NCBI GenBank assembly: GCA_024036415.1
Contig: JAMWET010001638.1
Location: 1-64,000, forward strand
Source of the DNA: Prochilodus magdalenae
Lineage: Eukaryota; Chordata; Actinopteri; Characiformes; Prochilodontidae
DNA: 64,000 nucleotides
Direction of reading: 5' to 3'
Part shown: one piece after another, positions 35,581 through 47,149 of the stretch
How the letters are laid out: every line of letters starts with the position of its first letter
Numbering within the stretch: the stretch's first letter is position 1
Made by a program: the position numbers and the translations under genes
The notes under the pieces: generated by a model
Told to the model about the DNA's origin: nothing
What the model saw: only the letters and a program-made list of their open reading frames with translations
Databases searched by the model: none

Positions 35581-36035
35581 ATTCCTCCGTGTGCAAGCAA
35601 ATGGTCCTGAATTCAAAATCAGCTGGTGTATCAAAATACCTACCTTACCTAGACACAATGAAAGACTGCTTCATACACACAATCAGCAATAGCATACCTA
35701 CACATACGTACCTGTCCATAAATAGATTCATACACCGCCGCCCCCACTCCTGCATATCTGAGTAGACGCTCCGTAACAACATTCCCCGTATTATTCCTGG
35801 AGAAAACAATGACACAAAGAAAGCTCTGTTACACTGCCCTAGTAAGAGTTCCAGTACACTCCATAAGTCATCTTCAGTTTTCAAACACGTTACTCATGCT
35901 CTAAGCAGTTCTCTGATGTTATTGGCTAGGTCGTCCCATATTTTGGTTCTTGAGACCTCGTAACTCAAGATTGTCGCTACATCATCAGAATGAAATAACC
36001 GCTTCCCAGCACTGAGGAGATCAGCCCTAACCTTA
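35581..36035. other. Unique DNA, nothing recognised
   Basis: About 450 bp of mixed composition carries short frames only, with no repeat or gene signal. Confidence 0.4.
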
Positions 36036-36039
36036 ACAC

Positions 36040-36990
36040 CACCTTAAATGTATCTACCCTCTTTATCCATGCTGCCAGCTCCACTGACCATACAGGAGCT
36101 ACATGAAGCTCTACAGGTACAGACTGTAGTCCATCTGTTTCTCTGTGTACTGTATTACCCTGTTCTTCAATGGGCAGGGCCCCCACAGGACCCCCACAGA
36201 GCAGGTAGTATGTTGGGGGTGGGTCATTCTCTGCACTGCAGTGACACTGATGTGGTGGTGGTGTGGTAGGGGATGTGGTGCTGGTGTGAGTGGATCAGAC
36301 ACAGCAGTGTTGCTGGACACCTCAGTGTCACTGCTGGACTGAGAGTCGTCCATCGATCAAATCTGTCTAGCACAACAGGGTCCTGTGGTCAGAGTCCTGT
36401 GGGCAGCGTCCTGTGGTCAGAGTCCTGTGGGCAGTGTACTGTGGGGTAGCGTCCTATGGGCAGCGGTAAGTGGGCAGCGTCCTGAGAGCAGCGTCCTGAG
36501 AGCAGCGTCCTGAGAGCAGCGTCCTGAGAGCAGCGTCCTGTGGGCAGCGTCCTGTGCCCACTGATGAAGGACTAGAGGATGACCAACACTGCACTGTGCA
36601 GCAGCAGATGAGCTATCGTCTCTGACTGTCCATCTACAAGGTGGAGCAGCAAGGTAGGAGTGTCTAATAGAGTGGACAGTGAGTGGACACAGTGTCTCAA
36701 CACTCCAGCAGCACTGCTGTGTCTGATCCACTCACACCAGCACCACCCACACTAACACACCACCACCACGTCAGTGTCACTGCAGTGCTGAGAATGATCC
36801 ACCACCCACATAGTACCTGCTCTGTGGTGGTCCTGTGGGGGTCCTGACCATTGAAGAACAGGGTAATACAGTACACAGAGAAACAGATGGACTACAGTCT
36901 GGACCTGTACACCTACAGAGTGTCCTGTATGAGTGTAGATGCATGTTAATGTTCCCTCCACACCAACCTCCGAGCTCTAATTTCTCCCTG
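36040..36990. mobile_element. Fold-back MITE
   Basis: The left part (36,060-36,350) reads TGTAGTCCATCTGTTTCTCT, CAGTGACACTGATGTGGTGG and GGTGTGAGTGGATCAGACAC. The right part (36,660-36,930) is its reverse complement. The whole can form a stem of roughly 250-300 bp around a repeat-rich loop. This is a typical nonautonomous fish DNA transposon with no coding sequence. Confidence 0.8.
36370..36562. repeat. 15-bp GCAGCGTCCTGAGAG repeats in MITE loop
   Basis: Tandem GCAGCGTCCTG(A/T)G(A/G)G units occupy the loop of the fold-back element. The best-preserved four to five units lie at about 36,475-36,550. Confidence 0.85.
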
Positions 36991-37289
36991 AGCTTTCGCT
37001 GTGGCTTCCTGAGGGCTGCTGCTATGATAACCTGCGCCTGTCTCTGTTCGCATAGCCACATTTTTCACATCTGCTCCTGGAGCCACCGAATTCGGTAATA
37101 AGCTCCAGGCTACTGATCCGTACTGGGTTTCTATTTTTCAGTCTGATAGCCTGCTCCCTCTTCTTTTCCATCTCTTGCCATTTGATGGCAAACTACTCCT
37201 GCTAAAGTTCAGTCATACCCAGAGCTATTTCTCTATCTCTCGTTTTCTCACACCAGTGTCAAAGCTAATCTCTAATTACAGTGTATAAA

Positions 37290-37410
37290 CGAGATTCAGT
37301 CAGGTTTTCCGACCTGAACTGGTATCGGTTCTGGGTATACTAGATCCCAGTGCTGAATTTGACACTGTAGATCATAGTGTGCTTCTAGACAGGATGGGAA
37401 ATCAGGGCGG
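37290..37410 (+). pseudogene. LINE reverse-transcriptase fragment, 5' piece
   Basis: From about 37,340 the plus strand reads LDPSAEFDTVDHSVLLDRM. This matches the LDLSAAFDTVDHxxLLxRL motif of non-LTR retrotransposon reverse transcriptases. It is broken off by the insertion that follows. Confidence 0.75.
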
Positions 37411-37414
37411 ACCT

Positions 37415-37886
37415 TTAATGGTCTTATTTGGAAAGCTGGAGTTGCTTTGTATGACCACAACGTCTACACTGACCAGCGTCTGGCTCTGATCATGAACTCT
37501 ATCTATGGGTCGGCTCCACCTGTGCAGTTACTCCGTCCTGGACTAATCAGACTGGATCTAATCAGACTGGATCTAATAGATGTTCTAAGCTCCTCCTCCT
37601 GTTAGTTCTGTCTTTCCCTTCATCCGGGTTCGACCTGAGGAGGTTGGGTTCCGCCCTTGAGCCTGAGGTTCCTTCCTTACTCAAGGGAGTTTTTCCTCGC
37701 CACTGTTGCCACTGGCTTGCTCAAGGGGGGCTTGGACCCGGTGCCTACCCCCTCACCCCTATGTCAGTACATTAGCTCAGTGTTTTTTCTTTTTATAACA
37801 AACTGATTTTCTGTGAAGCTGCTTTGAGACAACCTTGGTTGTAAAAAGCGCTATACAAATAAATATTGATTGATTGATTGATTGAT
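37415..37886 (+). mobile_element. 5'-truncated LINE 3' tail inserted into the RT fragment
   Basis: The segment contains CCTTGAGCCTGAGGTTCCTT, GTGAAGCTGCTTTGAGACAA and AAAGCGCTATACAAATAAA. It ends in five to six ATTG repeats (about 37,862-37,886), the usual 3' end of fish LINEs of the L2/Rex type. It separates two pieces of one RT reading frame. Confidence 0.8.
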
Positions 37887-38095
37887 TTGTCACTATTGGC
37901 AGCTGTAAATATGATAGGATGTGTGGCGTTCCTCAGGGATCAGTCCTCAGCCTCCTTTTGTGTGGTCCTTTAAAGCTACCTTTGGGTCAAATCCCGTGGT
38001 ACAACAACACTGATTACTGTAGATGATGAACAGATGTATCTGAGTGGTCTACTGGATGATGATAGCTCGGTATCTGTTACCATTTCGGACCTCCA
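37887..38095 (+). pseudogene. LINE reverse-transcriptase fragment, 3' piece
   Basis: The frame resumes with FVTIGSCKYDRMCGVPQGSV, where CGVPQGSVL (37,922-37,948) is a core RT motif. The following YxDD-like region (CRWT... after CTGTAGATGATG) is damaged. This is a dead copy. Confidence 0.75.
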
Positions 38096-38102
38096 CTACC
38101 AT

Positions 38103-38138
38103 GGGAACTGCATTTCATGTGATGGAAATGCAGTTCCC
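38103..38138. repeat. 14-bp hairpin
   Basis: GGGAACTGCATTTC and its exact complement are separated by 8 bases. It may be a fragment of a small DNA element. Confidence 0.85.
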
Positions 38139-38184
38139 GTCCCGGTTCATTTCCCGGTTTAGGGCCATGTTTTCCAATTGTCTT

Positions 38185-38390
38185 CCAAATTTAACCCATC
38201 CATGAAGTGACACACCCACCTAAACACACCCTAGTGGGCACTGAGATGTGGGCAGCCCTATCCACGGTGGCCGGGGAGCAGTAGGGGGTTAGGTGTCTTG
38301 CTCCAGGGCAGTTCAGGGAATCGAACCGGAGACCTTCCGTTCACAAGGCTGGTGCCCCAACCTCCAGCCAACTACGGCCCCGTGCATCAC
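38185..38390 (-). mobile_element. tRNA-derived SINE, reverse orientation
   Basis: The minus strand shows the same body as the SINE at 34,300: GGTTCGATTCCCTGAACTGC, CACCGTGGATAGGGCTGCCC, and CACTTCATGGATGGGTTAAA at the tail. Confidence 0.8.
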
Positions 38391-38929
38391 GTGCCAAAGG
38401 CTCGTTTATTTCGGCCCTATTTTATTCCCCCTTTATTTTCCCGGTCTTCTTCAATTGTAGCACTTCTCCGCTTCAGTTTTTCAGTCCGCTCCTGAAGTTT
38501 TCAAGCACACTGCTATCTCATTATGTCCCTCCTCTACAGACCCTTTGTGCTCGTGACCTACTGTAGGAATAATTCACTAAAGGCTCGTCTCCTCCATGAT
38601 CTTTCAGCAGGATGAATAAGCAGGAGACCGGGACAATAGACCAGCGAAAGTCCATTCACTTGGTCAAAAGCAGCTGGGGCTGCTGGTTTCTTTCGAATGT
38701 CTGATTTCACCACTTATTGTAAAGACGCTTGTCTTCTTCTTATCCCTGTGCAGCAGCAAAGCCGGGTAGAGGACTATTAACCCAGACTCAGTCAAAATAC
38801 AGCACTGTGGAAATGATGACTCAGATGACTTCCATTCATCAGTGCTGAGGTCACTTACAGGGAACGGTTTAGTGCACCTTTACTGTGTGGCCGAAAGTTT
38901 GTGAACACCTGCCCGACTGTGACCGAATG

Positions 38930-39642
38930 GTTCAATTTAATTCAATTTGGTTTGGTTTGGTTTGGTTTGGTTTGGTTTGGTTCAGTTCAGTTTGGTCCAG
39001 TCCGGTCCAGTCCAGTCCAGTCCAGTCCAGTCCAGTGCAGTGCAGTCTAGTTCATTTCAGTTCAGTTCAGTTCCGGTTTAATCCAGTGCAGTGCAATGCA
39101 GTCTAGTCTAGTCTAGTCTAGTCTAGTCTAGTCTAGTCTAGTCCAGTCTAGTCTAGTCTAGTCTAGTCGAGTCGAGTCGAGTCGAGTCCAGTCCAGTTCA
39201 ATCCAGTCCAGTCCAGTCCAGTCTAGTCTAGTCTAGTCTAGTCCAGTCTAGTTCATTTCAGTCCAGTCCAGTCCAGTCCAGTCCAGTCCAGTCCAGTCTA
39301 GTCTAGTCTAGTCTAGTCTAGTCCAGTCTAGTTCATTTCAGTCCAGTCCAGTCCAGTCTAGTCTAGTCTAGTCTAGTCTAGTCTAGTCTAGTCTAGTCTA
39401 GTCTAGTCTAGTCTAGTCTAGTCCATTTCAGTCCAGTCCAGTCCAGTCCAGTCCAGTCTAGTCTAGTCTAGTCTAGTCTAGTCTAGTCTAGTCTAGTCTA
39501 GTTCATTTCAGTCCAGTCCAGTTCAGTTCAGTTCAGTTCAGTTCAGTTCAGTTCAGTTCAGTCCAGTCCAGTCCAGTCCAGTCCAGTCCAGTTCAGTTCA
39601 GTTCAGTTCAGTTCAGTTCAGTTCAGTTCAGTTCAGTTCAAT
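38930..39642. repeat. 0.7-kb pentanucleotide satellite (GTYYA)n
   Basis: Five-base units GTTTG, GTCCA, GTCTA, GTTCA and GTCGA are arranged in homogeneous blocks, with a few GTTCATTTCA interruptions marking higher-order repeats at about 39,050, 39,250, 39,330, 39,422 and 39,500. Confidence 0.97.
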
Positions 39643-39651
39643 TGTGGGCAA

Positions 39652-39935
39652 TGCGTTGTGACCACTGCACTGTGCAGCAGCAGATGAGCTATCGCCTCTG
39701 ACTGTCCATCTACAAGGTGGACCAGCAAGGTAGGAGTGTCTAATAGAGTGGACAGTGAGTGGACACAGTGTCTCAACACTCCAGCAGCACTGCTGTGTCT
39801 GATCCACTCACACCAGCACCACACACACTAACACACCACCACCACGTCAGTCTCACTACAGTGCTGAGGATGATCCACCACCCTCATCATACCTGCTCTG
39901 TGGTGGTCCTGAACATTGTGTGGGTCACCATAGAT
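39652..39935 (+). mobile_element. Half MITE of the fold-back family
   Basis: The segment matches the right half of the elements at 36,660-36,850 and 41,760-41,980. It starts directly after the pentanucleotide array. Confidence 0.75.
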
Positions 39936-41375
39936 ACGAACAGTCGTTTTTATAGTGGGCTCCACTACACAGGCTCCGATTATATCCCAGTGTGACAGGT
40001 CAGCCATTCAGCTTTGGGTCCGTCTCGCACTGTAACCACCTTAACTGACCTTTTTCCTTGGAGAGAGGAAATAAAATCCTTTAGGCCTACTTACCTTCGC
40101 GAGGCACAGCCAGCATCTCTGCTGGAATAATCTCCATCCAGGAAAAACAATGTGCATTCCAATTTTCAACACTTCCTTTAATGAGCCCCAGGGTTACACG
40201 GCTGTCTGTGACCCGAGGCTGCACAGAGGCCTTTACTAATTCAAGTTACGCTGTTTCAGACACGGCTGTCCGGCGGCAACACAAGACATTTCGAGAATTC
40301 GTCATTACGTTTTAAAGAGTTATTAAATTAACAGGTCATTCCCCGGAACGTCTCAGATCATTCCGATTGTAAAGCACACCTGGGCACCTGTCGCGGACAG
40401 TGACAACCTGCTCCTGCTATGATCAATAGCCGTAATATGAGCGCCCTGATGAGGTTTATTTCAGAGGTCTGTAAAATGCGCCCGTATCATTGATAGTGGC
40501 GACACGGACGCCGGCGAAATGAAAGCTGCAGCTCAAGGCTGGAATGCCAAAATCGGCTCAGGCCACCGGTGGAGGAGAGCTGCGGGTCTTTATGCAAGGT
40601 GACGTTTTGGCATGCATGGCATTTCTCATACCTAATGGACTTATTGCGTTCCATTTCCCCCGACATCCTCGTTTATTAAGTAAACACGGCCCAGCTGCTT
40701 AACTCCTGAGATAATTCCTGAAGCGGAGAATCCGGCTGGCTCCTGGTGTGGGTCTGCCTGAGGGAAGCTTGCACCACTGTTTCCCATCGCCAGTCCTGGG
40801 GTGCCACTGTGTTGGAGGATTTCCTGCTCTTACACAGCTCCTGTGACTCAGCTCCAGCTTCTCATCAGTTCCAGTTCGATCCTGATGTTTGCTTATGGGA
40901 ATCAGTTCTTGCATAAAAATGTCGACACCCTGTAATCCAGGGTGGACCAAGCTGTGGCTCTATTGTCAAAAGGTTGGAAGTGTAAATCGGAATGATGGCG
41001 TGGCCTTCAGTGGCTGGAGGTCTGAGAGAAATGGGATGCTCTGTCCTGTCCTACCACCAGTGTTCATTTTACTTATCGTCCGATACCTGGCTAATCGTCT
41101 CCGATTAAAAGAGCTGGGGGACTATATGGAGACCACCTGGAAATCTGGAACGAAGCCAGCTCAGCAACTTTATTTAAAATAATGCCTTAACACTTTCCAC
41201 AGTACTTAACGCAGTGTCTTCAGGGCTGGTCCAGCTTATCAGCTTCTTCAGAAGCTCCTCCTGACGTGACATGGGAGTGTTAAAACAGGAAAATTCTAAA
41301 GAAGTGCTGAGCTGGGCTTAGAGAAACGCTGACCGCTGACCATAAGCAATACTGTGTACTGGGAACTCACACCCA
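39936..41375. other. Unique DNA, no gene recognised
   Basis: The block at about 40,120-40,700 has complex, nonrepetitive composition with E-box (CACCTGTC) and homeobox-like sites and could be conserved noncoding DNA. No reading frame stands out. Confidence 0.35.
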
Positions 41376-41377
41376 AT

Positions 41378-41990
41378 GGCCACTTTATTAGGTACCTTGT
41401 TTCTACACTCAGTGTCCAGGTTATCAGCTCCACTGACCATATAGGACACTCTGTAGGTGTACAGGTCCAGACTGTAGTCCATCTGTTTCTCTGTGTACTC
41501 TATCACCCTGTTCTTCAATGGTCAGGACCCCCACAGGACCACCACAGAGCAGGTATGATGTGGGTGGTGGGTCATTCTCAGCACTGCAGTGACACTGACG
41601 TGGTGGTGGTGTGTTAGTGTGTGTGTGGTGCTGGTGTGAGTGGATCAGACACAGCAGTGCTGCTGGAGTGTTTAGACACTGTGTCCACTCACTGTCCACT
41701 CTATTAGACACTCCTACCTTGCTGGTCCACCTTGTAGATGGACAGTCAGAGACGATAGCTCATCTGCTGCTGCACAGTGCAGTGCTGGTCATCCTCTAGT
41801 CCTTCATCAGTGGACACAGGAAGCTTCTCACAGAAGATGTCCAGCAGCACTGCTGTGTCTGATCCACTCACACCAGCACCACACACACTAACACACCATC
41901 ACCACACCAGTGTCACTGCAGTGCTGAGAAAGATCCACCACCTACATAATACCTGGTCTGTGGTGGTCCTGTGGGGGTCCTGACCCTTAA
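41378..41990 (+). mobile_element. Most complete MITE of the fold-back family
   Basis: It starts with TGGCCACTTTATTAGGTACC. It runs through the TAGTCCATCTGTTTCTCTGT, ACTGACGTGGTGGTGGTGTG and CCTCTAGTCCTTCATCAGTG words to an inverted copy of its own first half, ending at about CTGTGGGGGTCCTGACC. It has no coding capacity. Confidence 0.8.
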
Positions 41991-43190
41991 AGACCAGGCT
42001 AACAAGGCTAACAAGGCTAACAAGCGAGAACCTGTGTGATCAGTGTTGTTGGAGGTGCCACATTAACACAGGCACCGTGTTTAGTGTCATCACATTCACT
42101 CAGGCTTTCTCTGAAAGCGAGCGGAGAAGATCAGTTACAGTAGCGATAACAGCGACCTCTGCAGGCCGTGAGAGCGTACATGATGGGAGGACCATGTGAG
42201 AGCGTGTCAGGCCGAGACACATGGCTCCGTATGGGCTGTAATAGCACACAGAAACAGGTGGTGTTCCTCTAAAGTGGGCTTCTGGGGGTACGTGAGCCGA
42301 TAGCAGGATAAGGAAAAGAAACAGGGAGCGGAAGAACAACTAGAAGGCTTAATGCAACCCCCCCTCCCAACCCCAAACCCCACCCACCCCCCAAAGCCTC
42401 CGCTCCCCCGAAGCCACATGTTATTGCCTTCCTGCCCTAACAGATCTGATGATGATTTGCATATTGCTTCATAAAGGCTGAGATTATTAACCGCTGAGTT
42501 GGAGCAGGATAAAACTTCCGGGAACGTGACTGAGTTGTTCCAGCCACCATCCCAGGCCTTGTCGCTCAATGCTAACATGCTGTGCTGAGAATGGCCCACC
42601 ACCCAAAAGGTGGGGGTCCCTTTGCTTTGATGAATAGCGTAGAGAGGGTCGGGCTTCTGACGCTGCATGGGAAGGTGTAGAGAGTTTCTAATAAACTGGC
42701 CACTCTAGGAATATCAAGATGCTCTTCACTCCTGCTGGAGCTCTCTGCTTCATGGCACACCTGAGGCAGTACATCGCATGGAGCGAGCATACCGTTACAC
42801 ACTCTCTCTCTACCAGTTCATCTTAGAGGGAAATTCCACAGAATTCTGGGAAGTTCAGGGATTCCTACAGACACCCTGATCTAAAGAAACTGAGAAAGGA
42901 TCTGTGTCAGAACCACTCACAGTGGTGGGCAATGGAACCAGACGTCCACCTCTAAAAGCTCCCTCACGGAAAGACGTTGCATGATCGCATGACGTTGTTG
43001 ATTGTGAGGGTTGGACCTTGAAGTCCACCTAAGGTGGAGGGATACATGAAGGGTGTTATGAGGCAACCCAATCCCCCCCCACCCCCCACTCCCCACAGAA
43101 AAACTCAGAAGGCATGTGTAGGTTCACTGGTGGGTTTAAAAGTCTGCACAGTAGTTACGTCACATTTTACGTCAGACCGCTCATCAGCAT
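41991..43190. other. Mostly unique DNA
   Basis: Apart from the MITE fragment at 42,575-42,715 and C-rich runs (42,357-42,400 and 43,073-43,090), no repeat or gene is recognised. A 153-aa minus frame crosses these features and is not supported. Confidence 0.35.
42575..42715. mobile_element. MITE fragment
   Basis: The fragment has GTGCTGAGAATGGCCCACCA at one end and TTTCTAATAAACTGGCCACT at the other, matching internal and terminal words of the fold-back family. Confidence 0.5.
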
Positions 43191-43192
43191 CA

Positions 43193-43255
43193 GTCATCAG
43201 ACCTCTCATCAGACCTCTCATCAGACCTCTCATCAGACCTCTCATCAGACCTCAT
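43193..43255. repeat. 12-bp minisatellite (TCATCAGACCTC)n
   Basis: About five tandem copies are present. Confidence 0.95.
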
Positions 43256-43679
43256 CTTAATGACTAAATTATTATTTTGAAATTTAAAAATTTTGGTGGG
43301 ATTCCCCTTCCATAGTATATAGCCCAGGGCTTTTGGGAAACTGCCCTCAGGGTGGAATTTCACAAAGCAGGAAGTGATCTAAGAGACTCAAACCCACCAC
43401 TACCTGGTACCTGGCTACCTCAGATACCTACCTGGCTCAGGTGTGTTGGAATGAGAATATGTTTGGGGTGTTGGGGTGAGGGGGTTGGTGGAGGGGGGGC
43501 TTGGGCCGGACTGAAACCCCCTGAGTAGATGCTGCCCTGTCTCTCTGAGAAGCTCCATCACGTCAAGAGTGCAATAAATGAAATCCCAGCAAAAATTCAG
43601 CAGGTCAGCCTGTCAGCTGCTGGTGGGCGTGGCCAAGGGATGTCCCCCCCCTCCTCCCAACCCGCTCCAATCATCGCGT

Positions 43680-43834
43680 AGTACTTGGAGTCCGCAGATC
43701 CAATCAGCTGTCAGCTGGCGTGGCCAAGGCGTCTTGGCCCCACCCCTCCTTTCTGCACCCCTCCCACCCTTCCCAGCACGCTGTAAACAGCGCTCGAGCG
43801 CTCACTATAAATACCGGTTCGTGCAGAAGCTGGG
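43680..43834 (+). promoter_or_regulatory. Candidate TATA promoter
   Basis: TATAAATA at 43,806-43,813 is preceded by CCCCACCCCTCC and CCCTCCCACCC (KLF/Sp1-like). Upstream are two copies of GGCGTGGCCAAG (about 43,626 and 43,717). The following 500 bp is rich in CpG. A start site near 43,835-43,840 is inferred from TATA spacing. Confidence 0.35.
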
Positions 43835-44024
43835 TTTGGGTTGCTTTCGCGTGTTTGGTGTTTTCCTTCGTGGAGCGCGCAGAGGTGTTTAGCCTTGGTG
43901 CTACAGGTTGGCGCGCACCACTCTGGACTTCTTTATGCCATATTTGCGCACGCTCGGAACGGAAGCGACACGTCCACAGGTGCTGGTCCGGTTCATCCGC
44001 TCTCGTCGCGTGCAGCAGACGCAG
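43835..44024 (+). other. Candidate noncoding first exon
   Basis: This CpG-rich segment lies between the candidate TATA box and a consensus splice donor, CAG|GTGAGT, with GT at 44,025-44,026. A second donor-like CAG|GTAAGA occurs at about 44,511. No signature of a known protein is encoded, so it would be a 5' UTR exon if real. Confidence 0.25.
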
Positions 44025-44659
44025 GTGAGTGTTGGGTTGTGTTGTGTTGTGGGTTTTTTTTTTTGTGGATAGGAATCGATTAGCGCCTGAGCTCTCGTGC
44101 GAGGGGCGCGCGTGCATGCGTAGGCAGGCTGTGCAACTGTAACACACGCGTGCATTCGTCTCCAACGTGCACCCGTGCGCTCGCACGCGAGGCTGCGTCC
44201 ACGAGAGAGGCTCCGGAGAGCGTAAGACGCCCTTTACGCACGGGCAAATTAAGCAAATACCACCGCCCCCCCAACACCACCACCACCACCCCCCAACCCC
44301 ATAACCTGCATCAGCACGGGGGGCAAGGACAGTGCTCCTTCACTCCACGAGCTCTGCTCGGTAGTTCTGTACACCTGCCAGCGTCGGGGGCACACAGTGT
44401 TTTGATGTGTGTAGAGAGATGGAGATGGTCTCAGTCTCCACCAGGTGGACCCTCCTGTGCTGTGATGCTGAAGAACATCTGTTGCTGCATGTTTCATCAT
44501 GAAGCTCACAGGTAAGACACCAGTTCATCTCATTCCTAGGCGATGTGATAGAGATGTCCCATATGTATTTAACGCTAGTTAGTTCGACCGTTCCTGGCCA
44601 CCTGTAGTATGCAGGTGGACATGCACAGCTGCTCTCTACCTCATTCTTCCAGAGACGGT

Positions 44660-45365
44660 CACTTTCCTAATGAAGTGGGCAATTAGTGGAGGTACAGGGT
44701 AGGTGTTTCTAGTAAAGTGGCCAGTTAGTGCAAGCACAAAGTTGGGGTTTCCAATAAAGTGGCCAGTTAGTGGAAGCACAAGGTTGGGGTTTCCAATAAA
44801 GTGGCCAGTTAGTGGAGGCATAAGGTTGGGGTTTCCAATAAAGTGGCCAGTTGGTGAAAGCACAAGGTTGAGGTTTCCAATAAAGTGGCCAGTCAGTGCA
44901 AGCACAAGGTTGGGGTTTCCAATAAAGTGGCCAGTTAGTGGAGGCATAAGGTTGGGGTTTCCAATAAAGTGGCCAGTTGGTGGAAGCACAAGGTTGGTGT
45001 TTCTAATAAACTGGCCAGTTAGTGGAAGCACAAAGTTGGGGTTTCCAGTAAAGTGGCCAGTTGGTGGAAGCACAAGGTTGGGGTTTCCAATAAAGTGGCC
45101 AGTTAGTGGAAGCACAAGGTTGGGGTTTCCAATAAAGTGGCCAGTTGATGGAAGCACAAGGTGGGTGTTTCTAATAAAGTGGCCAGTTGGTGGAAGCACA
45201 AGGTTGGTGTTTCTAATAAACTGGCCAGTGAGTGGAAGTACAATTTTGGGGTTTCCAATAAAGTGGCCAGTTGATGGAAGCACAAGGTTGGTGTTTCTAA
45301 TAAACTGGCCAGTTAGTGGAAGTAAAAGGTTGGGGTTTCCAATAAAGTGGCCAGTTAGTGTAGAG
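44660..45365. repeat. 42-bp minisatellite, first locus
   Basis: About 17 units of 42 bp contain CCAATAAAGTGGCCAGTTAG and GGAAGCACAAGGTTGGGGTT. The unit equals 14 codons, which opens long frames on both strands (215 and 242 aa) that are artefacts. The same family is at 61,200-61,935. Confidence 0.97.
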
Positions 45366-46620
45366 GGTTATCGAAAATGTCCAGAAGCTGGACGGAGAGG
45401 AAGGCCAGTGAGGAGCACTGTCACTGAGTGACCGTCTGATCAGCAACATCGGTCAGGTCTTGAGCCTCGGCAGCTCGCCTGGCAGTTGGCTCTCACCACA
45501 GTGTGACCTAGTGGGTTATGTTCACCACTCAGGGCTTCAGTCCTGCAGTGTGTAATGCTGACCTCGAGCTACTGACAGCCGTGAAGGGGAGCTGGCTGCT
45601 TGTGTGTTCTGCAGGTGGATTTGGCGTGCGCTCTGCGGAGGAACGCATTTGAACTCGCTTGTTGCGTTAGGATTCCCAGCCCTTTTCGTAATCGCTGCTG
45701 AGTTGGAAGCCGGCCAGCAGCCCTCAGCTGTTTGGATCCCTCTGTACTGGCCTGTTTCTTCTCTTGCTGAAGCATGGGGATTCTCCAGCGGCGGAGAATG
45801 CCTCTTCTGTGCCCGTGGCACTCTGGCGTCACCGTGCCAGCACAGTTAATCAGCCAAGACGTGTTTGGTTGTCTGAAGTTTTGCACTGGAGCTGCAGAGC
45901 CAGTGAGGTCAAGTCATGGAAGTGTACTTAGCTTAAAGCATCGCACATGCGCCGCAGTCTGTCGAGTACTTAAGCTACGTGGTTTCTGAGACCGGGAAAG
46001 CAGAGCAAAGCACAGCGCGTGTCGGGAGACAGGGGTAGCAGCCTCCCTGGAACTCCGAGGAGCAGGAACAGGAGCAGGGAAGTTCACGGCAGCCACGTTG
46101 TCGTGTGTCCTTTCGAAGGCCCCTGGCGCTGAGCTGCCGTGTTATCTTCAGCCTCCATTGTTTGGTCATGGCTAAACTGCAGCGTTCCCGTTTTGTGGGT
46201 TACACAAACGAGTACTTCTTCATTCCTGTCCATCAGCCACTAAATGGCGTGTGAAATCTCGGAGAGCGGCCGCTGGGGTCTGGAGACTCTCACTGACCCT
46301 TCGCTCTCAATGAGTTGTTAATTAACGGCAGAGAGGCTGCGAGGCAGAGAGGCAGAGAGGCTGCGAGGCGTCCGCGGGACGTGTGTGTGGTGGGGGGGGT
46401 TTAATGAAATTAGTGACATCGTGCTCTCAGTGCCCGACCTGTACTTGGTCCTGATGGGGAGGTGGAGTGCACAGGATAAGACAGCATGGGGGTTTCTGCT
46501 CGACTGGAATTCCGTGGAAGGTTGCTTAGGACCGAGCTGGCTCCTTTGAATGCTCCTCAAAGCTCCGGACTCCATCCTGTGATGTTCCATGATGTTCATC
46601 TAATGAGCCAGCTTGCGTAT
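45366..46620. other. Unique DNA, no gene recognised
   Basis: Frames of 60-105 aa overlap on both strands without domain or splice support. A small GAGGC-rich repeat lies at about 46,330-46,370. Confidence 0.35.
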
Positions 46621-46624
46621 TTAA

Positions 46625-46880
46625 GGGTGTAGCAACCTCAGGCTCCTTCCTGTGAGGGTGACGGGATCTATAGGTTGGGAAGAGGTGCTACAGTGCAGGG
46701 AATGTCTTGTTCCATGTGTGGTAAAAGGGGAGGGACTGCATGTGGGCGTGGCCAAAGACCGTAGTGTGAAGGAAGTAGCTGAATCTGCAGGTGCATGGAA
46801 GCAGCGTACGGTCATACGGGTCTACCAGTGGTGGCTACAATCCCAGTCTACAGGGAATTCTCCTCGGAATTGTCCCTTGA
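46625..46880 (+). pseudogene. HTH-type Tc1-like relic
   Basis: The plus strand reads VAKDRSVKEVAESAG and VIRVYQWWLQSQSTGN, the same HTH region as at the palindrome centre. It breaks off afterwards. Confidence 0.6.
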
Positions 46881-47149
46881 GCAGGAATTGCAACATGACT
46901 GACACTAGGTGTAGAATATGCCGTCTCATGTTGGACTGATTCCGCTCCTGCAGCGCTACAGTGACTCCCTGTCGCCCCCTCAGGTACAAAGTGGCATTAC
47001 AAGACAGGATGGGCACAGGGGCTAGGTGATTAGCATGATACCACCACATGGGAATTGCCATCTTGGGAATTGCACATCTGTGGGCGAAAGGGTACAACGC
47101 GAAGACTGAACCTCGCAAGAAAGCAGGGTTGGGCAGAAGCAGGGTTACC

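Noticed and set aside
44703..45431. 242-aa open frame, and a 215-aa frame on the opposite strand
   Set aside because: Both come from the 42-bp (14-codon) tandem unit and have no start context, splice sites or domain.
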